A stretch of DNA of 64,000 nt from Adineta vaga (GCA_021613535.1 CP075496.1:9052001-9116000); one strand, 5' to 3'. Counted from the stretch's first letter, positions 11,731 to 21,944 are shown. Notes: a model not told the origin generated them from the sequence alone. Translations and numbers: made by a program.

Positions 11731-12997
11731 ATGGAAAGATATCAATCTACACGAATTGGATTCGTTCCAAAATCAAGTTCATTTCAACATTCAACAAAGG
11801 TAGAATGAAGCAGAATGCCTTTATCGTATAATTATTTTCTGATAATAGGTCGTTCCGATTTCAAATCCTCAACGAAAGATACAGACGAATGCATTTCCAC
11901 CTTTAGATCCTAGTCTGATTTCTACATTTTCTACTAATTCGTTCGAAAAACAATATTCAACAAAGAATCATGATCAAAGCAAACCATCATTATCGATTTC
12001 ACCCATTATTTCAAATAAAGATTCTTTAATGTAACTTTTTGATTCTATACGTTTGTATTAATTATCACGTGGTTAACCGTGTATTTTTTTTGAAATTAGA
12101 AACTCACCGGTTACAAAACAAAAGAAGACATATCATCGAATATTCATAATTTCTCTTATAATTCTAATCATGTTCATTGCTTTAACTGCTATGGCTATTT
12201 CTACGTATTTGTTCATTATGGCATCAAGAAACACAACGACGACTACTACAAGTAAAATCTTGTGCTATTTCCACAAACTTTTATTATAACAATACACTGA
12301 ATAATGTTTTTTTTTCTTGCATTTATTTTTAGCAACGACGACTACTGTAACTACAACAACGAGTAAGTTCATCTGAGAAAAAAGCAGAGAAAAATAATGA
12401 TTCTAATTATTGTCAATTTTTAGCAACAACAACAAGTAAGAATGCAATGTGTAATAAATAAAGTTTCATATCTTGCATATATTGATAGCAACATCGACAA
12501 GTACGACTACAACTACGAGTAAATAGTTTTTAAATGAGTACTAATAGTCATATCATCTTCTTCTATATTCTCTCTTAAAAGCAACATCATTCTATTGTCC
12601 ACCAGTAGTATATTCAGTTACGTTTACCAGTGGAGTCTATTCACCAATCTTATGTTCTATCTGGACATCTTTCACAGCGAGTTTAACATGCTCAAATTAT
12701 ACATCATTTTCTTTGAATGGTACCTATGATCCGAACGGTTATACTGCAACTGATCGAACTGTAGTCAATGGTGTTGCTATAGCTTTACGAACTTCAACTA
12801 CGTATGTTGGCAATTCAAATGGGATTACATGGAGGGTTGGTTCATGTGGTGGGTCAGAATTGACTACAACCGGTAGTATTTGCCAGTGTGCTACAGGAAA
12901 CACTTTAAGACCCTGTGTTGGCGGAGCAAGTTTTGGTGGTCTTGCCAGCTCATCATGTAGCGCACCAACTCAAGTGATAACACTTTCTTTTGAGTGA
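11731..12997 (+). CDS. Type II membrane protein with threonine-rich stalk encoded by phase-1 mini-exons
   Basis: My seven-exon model: 11731-11799, 11849-12030, 12100-12251, 12333-12362 (30 nt), 12424-12435 (12 nt), 12489-12518 (30 nt), 12582-12997, giving 296 residues. The N-terminal ~95 residues are a cytoplasmic Ser/Pro-rich tail ending KQKKTYHR. One membrane helix follows (IFIISLIILIMFIALTAMAI). Then comes a Thr-rich stalk built from the end of exon 3 and the three mini-exons, each phase 1 at both ends. The ectodomain of about 135 residues has many Cys, Ser and Thr (YCPPVVYSV... WRVGSCGGSE... CQCATGN... PCVGGASFGG). I do not recognise the ectodomain. Skipping any mini-exon keeps the frame. 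Confidence 0.65.
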
Positions 12998-13190
12998 ATA
13001 TAATGTTTTCGTTACATTTGGTATTAATAATATAGTCTCGGTGATAGATATTTTTGTCGTCTTTTTTTTAATGAATGAACGATAAATTAGTAATATGTCT
13101 CCATCAATATATACGAAGGGTTTCGAGTGATAAGATATTATACTCATTTCTGCAATCTAAAATTTATTCAAATGAACAGTAAAAGCAATA

Positions 13191-14078
13191 TTAAGAATCA
13201 GATGTAGAAACAGGTTCTGTTATACTGACTGCTCCATCATCATATAGAGTAATTCTTAGATTAGGTCGAAATCCTGTACTTTCATGAGCATATCCATGTT
13301 GATTGCTTACTACTCGTGTAGAATGTATCGTTAAATCAGTTGATACATGTGTATGACCATATAACCATAAACGAACAGGATCTACACAATCTTCATCATG
13401 ATCATTGACAAACGCATCATCTATATTAAAATCTATATCATGTTCTGGAAGAGTATTATGACGAGAAGGTGCATGATGTGTAATCACGACAACATGCTCT
13501 CGATTCTTGCGAGCTTTACCAATTTCTTTTAATAACCAAGCATGTTGTTCAGCATGCCATCTATTGGTATCATCGACTGTAATTAGACGTCGTGTTTTAA
13601 TAGTCTGATCATTTTCGATTCTCTCATCCAATGTCCAAATGTAACGATAATCATTTAATAATAGACCAGTGATTGATGCTTTTTCATCAGGAACATGAGA
13701 CCAAAGCGTAGTTCCAAGTATACGTACATCATAAGGAAGTAAGTAACTTTGATTTTGTAGGAAATGAATACGTGGATTCAGATTGTTGAATTCTCGAAGT
13801 TGTTCCAGACGAGTCTCATATTCTCCTTCATAAAAACAATGATTTCCTGCTACATAAAAGATATGTTCAAATCTTTGACATTGAGTAAGTAAAAATTTTT
13901 TTAGCGATGGCATATCTGGTCGTCCAATGTCTCCGGCAAGGATCAAGATTGGTGCTACCACTTGAAATTTCGGAATGACTTGTTGGGAGAATTCAAGATG
14001 TAAGTCACTCATAAGCATAGTTTGAAAGATGGCTCTGGCATTTGGTCCAGGAACTTTTTTCGACGTTCGATTACCCAT
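13191..14078 (-). CDS. Calcineurin-like metallophosphoesterase with N-myristoylation-like start
   Basis: 295 residues in one exon. The metal-binding motifs are in order: SDLHLEF (Asp25, His27), GDIGRPD (Asp50 region), GNHCFYEG (Asn79, His80), THHAPS and LYGHTH. All dinuclear-metal ligands of the PF00149 fold are present, so a phosphodiesterase or phosphatase activity is likely; the substrate is unknown. The protein begins MGNRTSKK: Gly2, a Ser at position 6 and Lys at 7 match the N-myristoyltransferase consensus, so membrane tethering is predicted (inference). The same family is common in bacteria as Icc/MPE-like proteins. Confidence 0.85.
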   Translation of the reverse strand: MGNRTSKKVPGPNARAIFQTMLMSDLHLEFSQQVIPKFQVVAPILILAGDIGRPDMPSLKKFLLTQCQRFEHIFYVAGNHCFYEGEYETRLEQLREFNNLNPRIHFLQNQSYLLPYDVRILGTTLWSHVPDEKASITGLLLNDYRYIWTLDERIENDQTIKTRRLITVDDTNRWHAEQHAWLLKEIGKARKNREHVVVITHHAPSRHNTLPEHDIDFNIDDAFVNDHDEDCVDPVRLWLYGHTHVSTDLTIHSTRVVSNQHGYAHESTGFRPNLRITLYDDGAVSITEPVSTSDS

Positions 14079-14959
14079 TCTTGTTTACCTGAATATTACT
14101 AGTATATAATCTGAAGAAAACTTTGTAAAAAGAAACAATATGTCAATGAGTAATAGATTTATAAGTACATACATCAGACAATGATAAAAGAAATTTTCTA
14201 ACGAATACACCCATATTCTCAATAACGTGTGGAATTCGAAACTGACAGATTAGAGCTTATTAGATAAAGATTTTCTTTGGCAGTTTACTCACAAGAGACA
14301 AGTGTTACTGTTACTTGGATTACATTCTTAAGAAAACGTCTTGTCTGATTGACTATGAAGAACACAATACAAGCATTAAACAGTTCAATGTTGACATATG
14401 CACGTCGTGTAAAGCGACGAAACAATACTACATCGTTATGTGCAATTACGAGCAGAATGTTTTAATAATATTACCATACAGACGAGTGTACGTTTTTCTG
14501 TTTATTCATGATTCACTTTTTATTCTTTCGTAAAGTTACAATCATAAATGGTTGTTTTTTTTTCGTTCCAAACAAATGACATGATGCACTCTTTCGTAAT
14601 CACAGTTTCTCAATTATTCGTGTATCATTTTCACTATGACTTTGTAAAATCATTGTCCAAAATTCGATTTTGATTGAGTCACTATTAAAAAGAACGAGAT
14701 AGTAATTCGTCCTAATCTTGTTGAATTTGTGCCAAAAATCAAACCATATAAGGGAAAAATAACGCCGTATATATCATGTCTTATCAATTGATTAAAAAAT
14801 AGATTGAAAAAAAACAAGAAATCAACTTCCTCTAACATCATATCACTAAACAAAGGAAATCTATCTACACCATTTGATAATAATAGAAAAGAGAAGTGAT
14901 TTTTGTATATCATTTATTATGCATATGCAAATCTTAAATTACATAAGTTTTCTATTTCA
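14079..14959. other. Intergenic, no supported gene
   Basis: Contains a few 70-90-codon open frames on both strands with no family resemblance and skewed composition. I regard them as chance. Confidence 0.55.
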
Positions 14960-15445
14960 TTATTTGAGAAGTATCTGTAACACCTTTCTAAAAAATCCTT
15001 CTGCGTGCTTGTAAATTCCGGGTGTGGTTTCTTCTCGTGGTCCAGCAACATTTAATATCTCAATTTTGTTTGCTATAATCCATTCACACACTTGATTTTC
15101 TTTAGAACTCTCATTCTTTTCATCTAAATTAACAATAAACAAAGGTTTATGATGTTTCTCAGCCATTCTTGTCGTTAATTTTGTTCCAGCACTCATTGTA
15201 TTTTCATTTCCACGAAAGATAATTAGAGTTCCATCTGAATCACGAACATTCATTTCAGTTCGTTGTGGATATCGATTCGTTGAAGTTTCTGCGAGATTTG
15301 CATACTTAACTGGATCAATTGTTCCATCTTCTGCTATTCTACCGCGTGGACACCAACCACCATACGGAAAATTCATTTCAATAGCCACATCTAAAGCAGA
15401 TCGATCAACACCCGTTTGTCCACCGCTCACAACCTTTTTCAGCAT
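14960..15445 (-). CDS. Circularly permuted YpsA/SLOG-family protein ('putative molybdenum carrier', PF12694)
   Basis: 161 residues. I start at ATG 15445 (MLKKVVSGGQTGVDRSALD). A strong acceptor TTTTAG lies just upstream, so an exon boundary falls inside the apparent longer frame. A matching donor (AGAAG|GTAAAG) lies near 15658, implying an intron in the 5' UTR. Diagnostic motifs are SGGQTGVDR, GGWCPRGR-x-AEDG, TEMNVRDSDGTLI and TRMAEKHHKP, followed by VCEWI and NVAGPRE near the C terminus. The fold binds nucleotide-like ligands; the molybdenum-carrier label is a database name, not a proven role. The family is overwhelmingly bacterial, so an acquired gene that has gained an intron is the likely reading. 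Confidence 0.85.
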   Translation of the reverse strand: MLKKVVSGGQTGVDRSALDVAIEMNFPYGGWCPRGRIAEDGTIDPVKYANLAETSTNRYPQRTEMNVRDSDGTLIIFRGNENTMSAGTKLTTRMAEKHHKPLFIVNLDEKNESSKENQVCEWIIANKIEILNVAGPREETTPGIYKHAEGFFRKVLQILLK

Positions 15446-16081
15446 GTATCTAAAAGGCAATTAAACTCGTGATTTTCATGATATAGCGAATATTTTGACT
15501 ACTGAATTCTGTATTGCTAAACAATTTTCGTGTTTCCTTTTAAGAACAACGGGTGATGTGTATAAAAAATGTTACGAAAAAAACGAAATGATCAATGCAA
15601 TGCAATTGGCTGCCTCGTGTCAATATAAGTTTTCAATGAATAGAAAATGACACTTTACCTTCTAAAGATGGCGTACTTCTGTGTATCGTCTCGACGTTTA
15701 ACTTGTCTGAAAATCGGTAAAAGAGTGTCAATAATTTCTCCAAATAGAATATAGAGAGAAAACAAATTTTTATCTAAATTTTGATAATGCACTATTAACA
15801 ATACATTGACAAGTGTTGTATTCACAAGTGGTATGGCGAAAATGATAGATATCTGTAAGAAAGAGGATCTCGTATAACACTATGCAAACATGGTGTATCA
15901 TTCGATGCTTCATAAAATATATAAAATATCTTATGATTGTTTCTTTCTATAACAAATTCGCGATATTGTTGTTATCAATTATATGATTTGAACTCTGTCA
16001 ATGTTTTCAAATCTTCATTTATTCATATTTTACGATTGCACTACATATGTTTCAATAAAATGTAAAGCTCGACAATGGTTA
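15446..16081. other. 5' region of the SLOG gene and 3' region of the NHL gene
   Basis: Includes the probable 5'-UTR intron and non-coding exon of the SLOG gene (about 15465-15700). Beyond that I see only A+T-rich sequence. Confidence 0.45.
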
Positions 16082-17454
16082 TCAAGCGATATATTCACAC
16101 GAAGAAGTATTAAATAGAAACTTCTGTACTCTATTATTACCAGTGTCAGCTACATATAGATTCCAATACTGATCGAATTTAATACCTCTTGGTGAAGAAA
16201 GTCTATCCGATTCAGTACCCATATGCTCGCTAATTCCTGCAACAACTGATTCTGCTTCGGAACTATATGGAATCCATTTGAAAACTTGTTCACTATCGAA
16301 ACTTGATATAAACATAATCATTTGGTCTGCTGTTGGTTGTAAGAGAATTGATATAGGAGCTCGTAATTTCTCATCATTAAAAGCAACAGTAATTCCTTCT
16401 TTTGCTCCCGAAATCCATTTTTGAATGCGATGATTTTGATGATCACAAATATAAACGGCACCTATTTCTTTAATTTCATCAACATAAAGACCATATGGAC
16501 CATTCAGTTGATTTAATGCTGAACCTGCTCCATGTTCACCGGCAATCACTATTCCATAACCTAACTCCAGATAATATTTGACTACTCGATGATGACCTAC
16601 GTCTGAAATGTAGAGACTATTGTTTTTATCAACATAAAGTCCTGATTGAGTACTAAGAGTAAAACTATTATAGAAGCTACCAGTAATATTACTTCCATCA
16701 ATTGTTGTTATTAATTCACCATTCGAATTCAATACTTTAACTTCGTCCAGAAATTGATCTGCAACATAAATAGTATCAAACCTGTCAATAAATACACTAA
16801 GTGCCTTAGTTCCTGTAAATAGAGTGATATTCGTTCCATTATTGAAGTATTTCTGTAAACGATGATTTTCAGTATCACCAACAATCACATTGTTTTCGCT
16901 GTCAATAGCAATATCAAAAGGATCATACAATTTCGATGCAACAGTAATTCCATTGAAATCCCATTCAGCAGAAGCACACGGTGGTTGAGGAGTCGAAGAG
17001 AAACGTGACGTCGAACTGCCACTTGTCATGAGAGTTGTTGTCGAAATTGTTGTTATAGTTGAAGTTCCTGTTGATGAAGATATTGTCGTCGTCGTTGTTA
17101 TTACTATTGTAGAAGACGACATTGGTACAGATGTTGTTGATGTTACTAGAAGAATAGAAAAATAAAAGTATTCTGTTTTATTTCTACACGCTCGTTTGTG
17201 ATATATGATCGATGTTATTGAATAGGAAACTAACCTGATGAATCCGCTTTCTTTTGACGATTGACAAAGTAAACAGTCAATACGATTGTAACAGTAATTA
17301 GTAGAATAGCTAACAATACGATCAAGAACCATTTCACCTTACGATTTCTCAATAGTGTAAATCTATTCCTCGATATCGTAGGATTTTCTTTATATTTATC
17401 AGCAATTTTTGGATTCGTTGTTGAACTTGCTAAAGGATTGGTAAAACTAAACAT
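16082..17454 (-). CDS. Type II membrane protein with Ser/Thr stalk and NHL-repeat beta-propeller
   Basis: Two exons: 17454-17235 (start uncertain; the frame is open without an ATG up to about 17598) and 17145-16082, joined in phase 1. The N-terminal tail is cytoplasmic and basic (LLRNRKVK) before a single helix WFLIVLLAILLITVTIVLTV. Exon 2 opens with a long Ser/Thr stalk, then several NHL units. Examples are PFDIAIDSENNVIVGDTENHRLQKY written as two motifs (DPFDIAID and NHRLQKY), LYISDVGHHRVVKYY, VYICDHQNHRIQKW and LYVADTGNNRVQKF. This is a surface-exposed propeller likely to bind a protein or glycan partner. NHL proteins of this layout are numerous in bdelloids as far as I recall. Confidence 0.8.
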
Positions 17455-17664
17455 TTTACCATGTTGAGAAGATTTATTCGTAGAAGATGTTAGTGGTGGT
17501 GTTGCAAAAATCGTTTCATTATCAGCTATATCAAACGACACAATGCTGGTGATTTTGAAGGACAATGTTGCTACACAAACGAAAAAAGCAAAATCTTTCT
17601 ATACATATAGCTGCTCATGAGAAGCTGTTGCTAGAAAGCGTATCAACACGCCTCAAAATTTAGA

Positions 17665-17985
17665 TCATTGGATGTTTACCTGATGATTTTTAATATTCTT
17701 ATATGTTTGTTCTAGTCCACAATAACGACAAAGGACGTTTAAATTTTCTAGACTACAATTTTTTTGTTGTTTGAAAGCTTCTACGGCATTTTTAATTGAA
17801 TCGTTTGATATCAATTGATCTTTAGTTAATGTTTTTCTACTTATTGGACTTGTACCATGTTGTATAATCCAATTAGTGATAGCCTTCCTTTCGTATACAT
17901 ATTCATCATTAGCAATAACTGGATCATCGAATAATTCTAATGTTAATGGACAAATTAAATATTTTTCTTTGTCAACTGATGACAT
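17665..17985 (-). CDS. U-box domain protein (E3 ubiquitin ligase type), short
   Basis: The visible exon encodes YLICPLTLELFDDPVIAND, then ERKAITNWI, then SPISRKTL and a terminal helix. This is the full U-box fold, which recruits E2 enzymes to ubiquitinate substrates. A small Cys pair (CRYCG) follows. The exon ends CATCAG|GTAAAC, a good donor. Reading on gives a stop four codons later. Splicing about 50 nt downstream to TTTCTAG would add some 20 residues, so the C terminus is uncertain. Possibly the N-terminal exon of a longer protein. Phase does not allow a join to the adjacent NHL gene. Confidence 0.7.
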   Translation of the reverse strand: MSSVDKEKYLICPLTLELFDDPVIANDEYVYERKAITNWIIQHGTSPISRKTLTKDQLISNDSIKNAVEAFKQQKNCSLENLNVLCRYCGLEQTYKNIKNHQVNIQ

Positions 17986-18921
17986 ATTTTTAATATTTTT
18001 ATTGTAAATGAAAACGAGAAAAATATAAGCAAAAGATAAGTGAAAACATAATTCTTATCTTTTATATATTGCATCGTCCATTCAGTCCTATTTTTTACTG
18101 TTGTCACTGTTGATGACATTTTATCATTCTGCAGCAACTATCTGCACAGTACCTGTTTTTTGTTTTAATATAGAAATGTGAAAAAGAGATCAACGTAAAC
18201 TTTTATTCGATTCGCCCGTTATTGTTTTTTCATTGAAGATGCGAACAACAAACAATGTCAATGAATAACTATCATCAAAAATAAAGATTTACTTTTATAG
18301 TATTAGTTTACAATATTAGTTGTACATCGTTTATTATTCTGATGTGTTTATCTATAACAACTATATATCAACAATACGTTGAGCATTTTTAGCAAGCTTC
18401 ATTCAATAGTGAAAAAAACTTCTTCTTTCAAAGCCTATACGATGGGAATGACATATAATGTAAATATTTCAGTTTTATTTCTGTACTGATATGTTATGTT
18501 GTCTTGTAGTGCTAGTTTTTTATTACGTATTATCTTAGCGAATATCGTTCGTCAAAGAAACGCAACCGATGAAAATGCTATTGAATACATCAGTATTATA
18601 ATAGATGGCGCATAATAAATTTGCATAATACATAAGTTCTTCTGTCGATAAGTTACAGTTGCGAATACAATAGAAATAAACACGATTAGCAAAATAAGAA
18701 GATTACCCCGAAGATTGCACAATCAATAAATAAAATTTGTAACAACGATTCTCTATGACGCATGCGTATGACTTACGAGTTGTGCAATACTCTATATTGA
18801 AAAGAGTATCAACCAATGATAATATTAATACAATCATATAATATATAAATAAATATTTTCAACATTAAAGGAACAATCTTTTTAACGAGTATATCGATCG
18901 AATTGGACCATTTCTTCTAGT
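17986..18921. other. Intergenic (divergent promoters)
   Basis: A+T-rich spacer between divergent genes. No coding or RNA feature recognised. Confidence 0.55.
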
Positions 18922-19548
18922 ATGCCAGCTGCTGTTGACATCGAATTCATTTTACGTAGTATTGATGAAGCTTATCACACTTGGCAAGAAAAGTTTCAAA
19001 CAACCACTAATGAACTACCAGCAGCTATTCAAGTATTATTCTGTGATTGTACACAAACACTATTCCAGTTGTCAATTTCTAATGATGATAGCGAACAAAC
19101 ACAAATAGATCAACTTAATGCTGAACTTATTATATCTAAACTCAAAGAATTAAGACAATCCCTTGGTAATCGATGGCCAGAGACTATTAATAGTTTTGGA
19201 AGAGATATTTTCAATGTCGATACATATCGAGTTGAGGCAGCAGAATATTTTCTACCTGTTCCATTCTATCCTGACGATGATACCATATTGAAATTTTATC
19301 GTTGGTCAGTTTATGATATGAATGATACCATAGTTTGTCGTTATTTCTTGGAAAAAAGCGAACTAATGCCTGGACAACCATACTTTGTTCTAGGAAAATC
19401 CTATCCTACTGGACATGCACAAATTCAACCATATGGTAGTGTTAAACCAACTTATAATCAAATGAAAGTTTATATAATTGATAATTTAAAAGGTCAAGGT
19501 TCACCCCCGATTGCTTCATCGATTTTACCATCGTTTACTACTACATAA
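18922..19548 (+). CDS. Hypothetical cytosolic protein, 208 residues
   Basis: Not recognised. Single exon with a clean ATG and ordinary codon use. The first half is helical (AVDIEFILRSIDEAYHTW..., then LNAELIISKLKELRQSL). The second half reads as beta-rich with aromatic residues (YFLPVPFYPDDD, KFYRWSVYDM, PYFVLGKSYPTGH). No signal peptide, no membrane helix and no motif that I can tie to a family. Length and composition support a real gene. Confidence 0.6.
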   Translation: MPAAVDIEFILRSIDEAYHTWQEKFQTTTNELPAAIQVLFCDCTQTLFQLSISNDDSEQTQIDQLNAELIISKLKELRQSLGNRWPETINSFGRDIFNVDTYRVEAAEYFLPVPFYPDDDTILKFYRWSVYDMNDTIVCRYFLEKSELMPGQPYFVLGKSYPTGHAQIQPYGSVKPTYNQMKVYIIDNLKGQGSPPIASSILPSFTTT

Positions 19549-19795
19549 ACTAAAGGATATTATCATAATATAACTGCCAGTATCATGTAGATGGATAAAC
19601 GATCGCTATTGTTTTTTTATGAGCAATATTTCAAAAATTGTCATAATCAAACGCCAAGCGTGATTGTTTTAATTCATTTTTCTTTCTGAGAAAGATAAGT
19701 ATCTAATCGATGAGAAAAATAGCTTCTGTTAATATGATTCGATGAATATTGTGTTTTATATATAAAGTTAGTATGCAAAAGCTTCCGTATTAAAA

Positions 19796-20338
19796 ATGTT
19801 TTATGCACTCTTTCTTTTTTGTGTTTTATTCTTCACTTATAATGAAAAACTTGCCTATTCAGTTGATATAAGTGAGAATCTTCCTTTTACACCAGATATT
19901 CTCTATCAAAATTACAATGCTCTTTGGAGTACTATTCATGGATTAGAACAAGTGATTCATGAACAGACACAAGCTATTGCTAATCAACAGCAGCAATTAG
20001 ACGCACAACAGAAAATAATTGCTAAATTGCCAAGGTTTTGTCGCGGTCAAACAAAAGTCGATCAATGGCAACCATATTCAGGGGGAAGCGGAATTGAAGT
20101 GTATGTCAATACTAGTTCATGTCAATTTAAACGAGTACCTACGTATTTAACAAGTCTTTCCGGTCATACTGAGCATTGGACAGTAACAGGAATGACATCA
20201 ATCTACGCTGAGACATCTACTGGTTTCAAAGTATATATGCATCGAGTCAGAGGAACAGAAACAGCTCTTCAGACAATGAATCTTCTCACTATGCGACAAT
20301 GGAAATTAAATTGGATTGGTATTATACAAGACGAATAG
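19796..20338 (+). CDS. Secreted protein: short coiled coil plus unnamed lectin-like domain
   Basis: 180 residues, one exon. A signal peptide (MFYALFLFCVLFFTYNEKLAYS) is followed by a Gln-rich coiled coil (EQTQAIANQQQQLDAQQKII) that probably oligomerises the protein. The C-terminal domain runs CQFKRVPTYLTSLSG, WTVTGMTSIY, TGFKVYMHR and WKLNWIGI. I recall this pattern from secreted proteins of diverse eukaryotes and bacteria, where it behaves like a lectin or collagen-tail head domain, but I cannot name it. Extracellular role inferred from the signal peptide. Confidence 0.6.
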   Translation: MFYALFLFCVLFFTYNEKLAYSVDISENLPFTPDILYQNYNALWSTIHGLEQVIHEQTQAIANQQQQLDAQQKIIAKLPRFCRGQTKVDQWQPYSGGSGIEVYVNTSSCQFKRVPTYLTSLSGHTEHWTVTGMTSIYAETSTGFKVYMHRVRGTETALQTMNLLTMRQWKLNWIGIIQDE

Positions 20339-20570
20339 AGACAAAAATCAAGTTAAACATATTCTTTAACATATTATATTGCATGATACTTTACATCTAA
20401 AGATTGATTCATTCGAAAATAAAAATCATGTTTCGAGATTTAATTCAAATATTAAATGAGAAATTAGCATTTTATTTGATTCTGAAAAGAATACTAATGG
20501 AAATCATATGACAAAATTCAAAGTCGATATAGTTCATATTCTTAGATTCTTCTTTCGTACGATGAAAGAT

Positions 20571-20930
20571 TCAAGCAGAATCATCGAATAAATTCGGTAC
20601 TGCTTGTTTTACATTCAATAGTTTGCTATTCATTGCTCCTGATCTAGCAAGGTCATGATAACCAAAATCATCGTCTTCCTTTTTTGTTTCGGACCATGTT
20701 CCTGCTGAACTATCTAATGCCCAAACTTGTATTGACGCATCTTCTGTCAAATTTACCTTGAGTTCTGCACCATGATTTTCGATCGTATATTCACCTAATG
20801 GTAAATTGTATAAACCTCGAAAACCGCCTTGGATTGGTACAGTCGCAGTATTTCCATTAGCCTGATTTGTAATTTTGAGTTCATCTTTCCATAAATCTCG
20901 TAGAATTAAATAAGCATAAGTTGAAGACAT
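20571..20930 (-). CDS. Hypothetical small beta-rich protein, 119 residues
   Basis: Starts at ATG 20930 (MSSTYAYLILRDLWKDELK). Not recognised. The centre looks like an Ig- or C2-like beta domain (ATVPIQGGFRGLYNLPLGEYTI split over strands; ELKVNLTED). It has an acidic, disordered C terminus ending FDDSA. No signal peptide. Sequence composition is consistent with a translated protein, but there is no family support. Confidence 0.5.
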   Translation of the reverse strand: MSSTYAYLILRDLWKDELKITNQANGNTATVPIQGGFRGLYNLPLGEYTIENHGAELKVNLTEDASIQVWALDSSAGTWSETKKEDDDFGYHDLARSGAMNSKLLNVKQAVPNLFDDSA

Positions 20931-21614
20931 GATTTTAAAAAGAAAATATCTAAACAAATTTTAATAAGTATAAAAGCAAGAGTTTTTATAGGGCACGGAT
21001 GAAAAACATTGCAAGAATAACTACTCATGAATATAAATCTAGGACACTTTTTTTCTGTTCTTTTATATTCCACTCTTCATTACCTTCACAATTTTGTCTG
21101 TACTCATAGTTTCTAAGCAACATAATTGATTTTCATCGATGCTTGAAAGATCATAACATTTGTTAGATAATTATTGTTATATATTAATTAATTTAATCAT
21201 TCGCATATTTTATACAGCAGCGACAACAACACATATTCAATCGTAGAGGAGAAATGAGCTATTTCTGACTTGCTAAAATTATATTTCTTTCGTTGTCGTC
21301 AATAGTTTTATTGACAAGAGAAATAGGAAAAAAATTGAATAACAAGATTTTATTCAAGTACATTTTGTTTGATTTCTTTTTTTCGCAATCGGAAGAAATG
21401 AATGACGTATTTACTGGAAATGGCACATATACGTCATTGCATAAAAACAAAACAATAAATATAATATTTTCTGCTCCCTCTTGAAATACACTTTGTCATG
21501 GTTGATTTATTTTATTTCTTCGTCACTCAGTCTATATAATAGATACAATCTCATAATATTTTGTGTTTTTTTTAACGTACATATACGTCAACTAAGAATA
21601 TAATATTATTACCT
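20931..21614. other. Intergenic (divergent promoters)
   Basis: Two 60-codon frames overlap here antisense to each other near 21260-21480; neither looks coding. Nothing else seen. Confidence 0.55.
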
Positions 21615-21944
21615 ATGACTTCAGAAATAATACGTGGTACAATTACATCTAAAGATTCGTCGCATGTATTTGAAGGAGGTGAAACACTTGATGTATCCGT
21701 TGTTGATGCTTCACGTATGGATGCACCAAGTATCACATTGGGAGAAACAAAAATTACATTGAAACAAGGTCAAACATTTCCAATTGAATTCGAATTTTCT
21801 TATGATAAATCTCGAGTTGGACAAGGTTACGGTGGCGCATCAATGCAATCAAGAATTATAGACAAAAAGTACAAATTGATCTATGTTAACGATACTCGTA
21901 CACCACTCGTTGAAAATGTGGCAATCAATGTCGTTAAATCATAA
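21615..21944 (+). CDS. YbaY/YscW-domain protein (bacterial 'type III secretion lipoprotein' family, PF09619)
   Basis: 109 residues covering just the domain. Conserved positions seen: IRGTIT at the start, LDVSVVDASRMDAPS (family: L-x-V-x-L-x-D-x-S-x-x-D-A-P), then PIEFEFSYDKSRV, and SRIID and VNDTRTPLVE (family: F-x-T-D-x-x-x-P-V). In bacteria the domain follows a lipoprotein or secretory signal. Here the protein starts directly with the domain and has no signal, so it should be cytosolic. No introns. Function is unknown even in bacteria outside pilotin-like roles. Probable horizontal gain. Confidence 0.75.
   Translation: MTSEIIRGTITSKDSSHVFEGGETLDVSVVDASRMDAPSITLGETKITLKQGQTFPIEFEFSYDKSRVGQGYGGASMQSRIIDKKYKLIYVNDTRTPLVENVAINVVKS

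Noticed and set aside
14650-14913. 87-codon frame on the minus strand just downstream of the SLOG gene
   Set aside because: Phe/Leu-rich composition typical of chance frames in A+T-rich DNA; no start context or family resemblance.
17566-17700. U-box and NHL exons as one fusion gene
   Set aside because: The donor after the U-box exon is phase 0, while the only good acceptor before the NHL frame needs phase 1.
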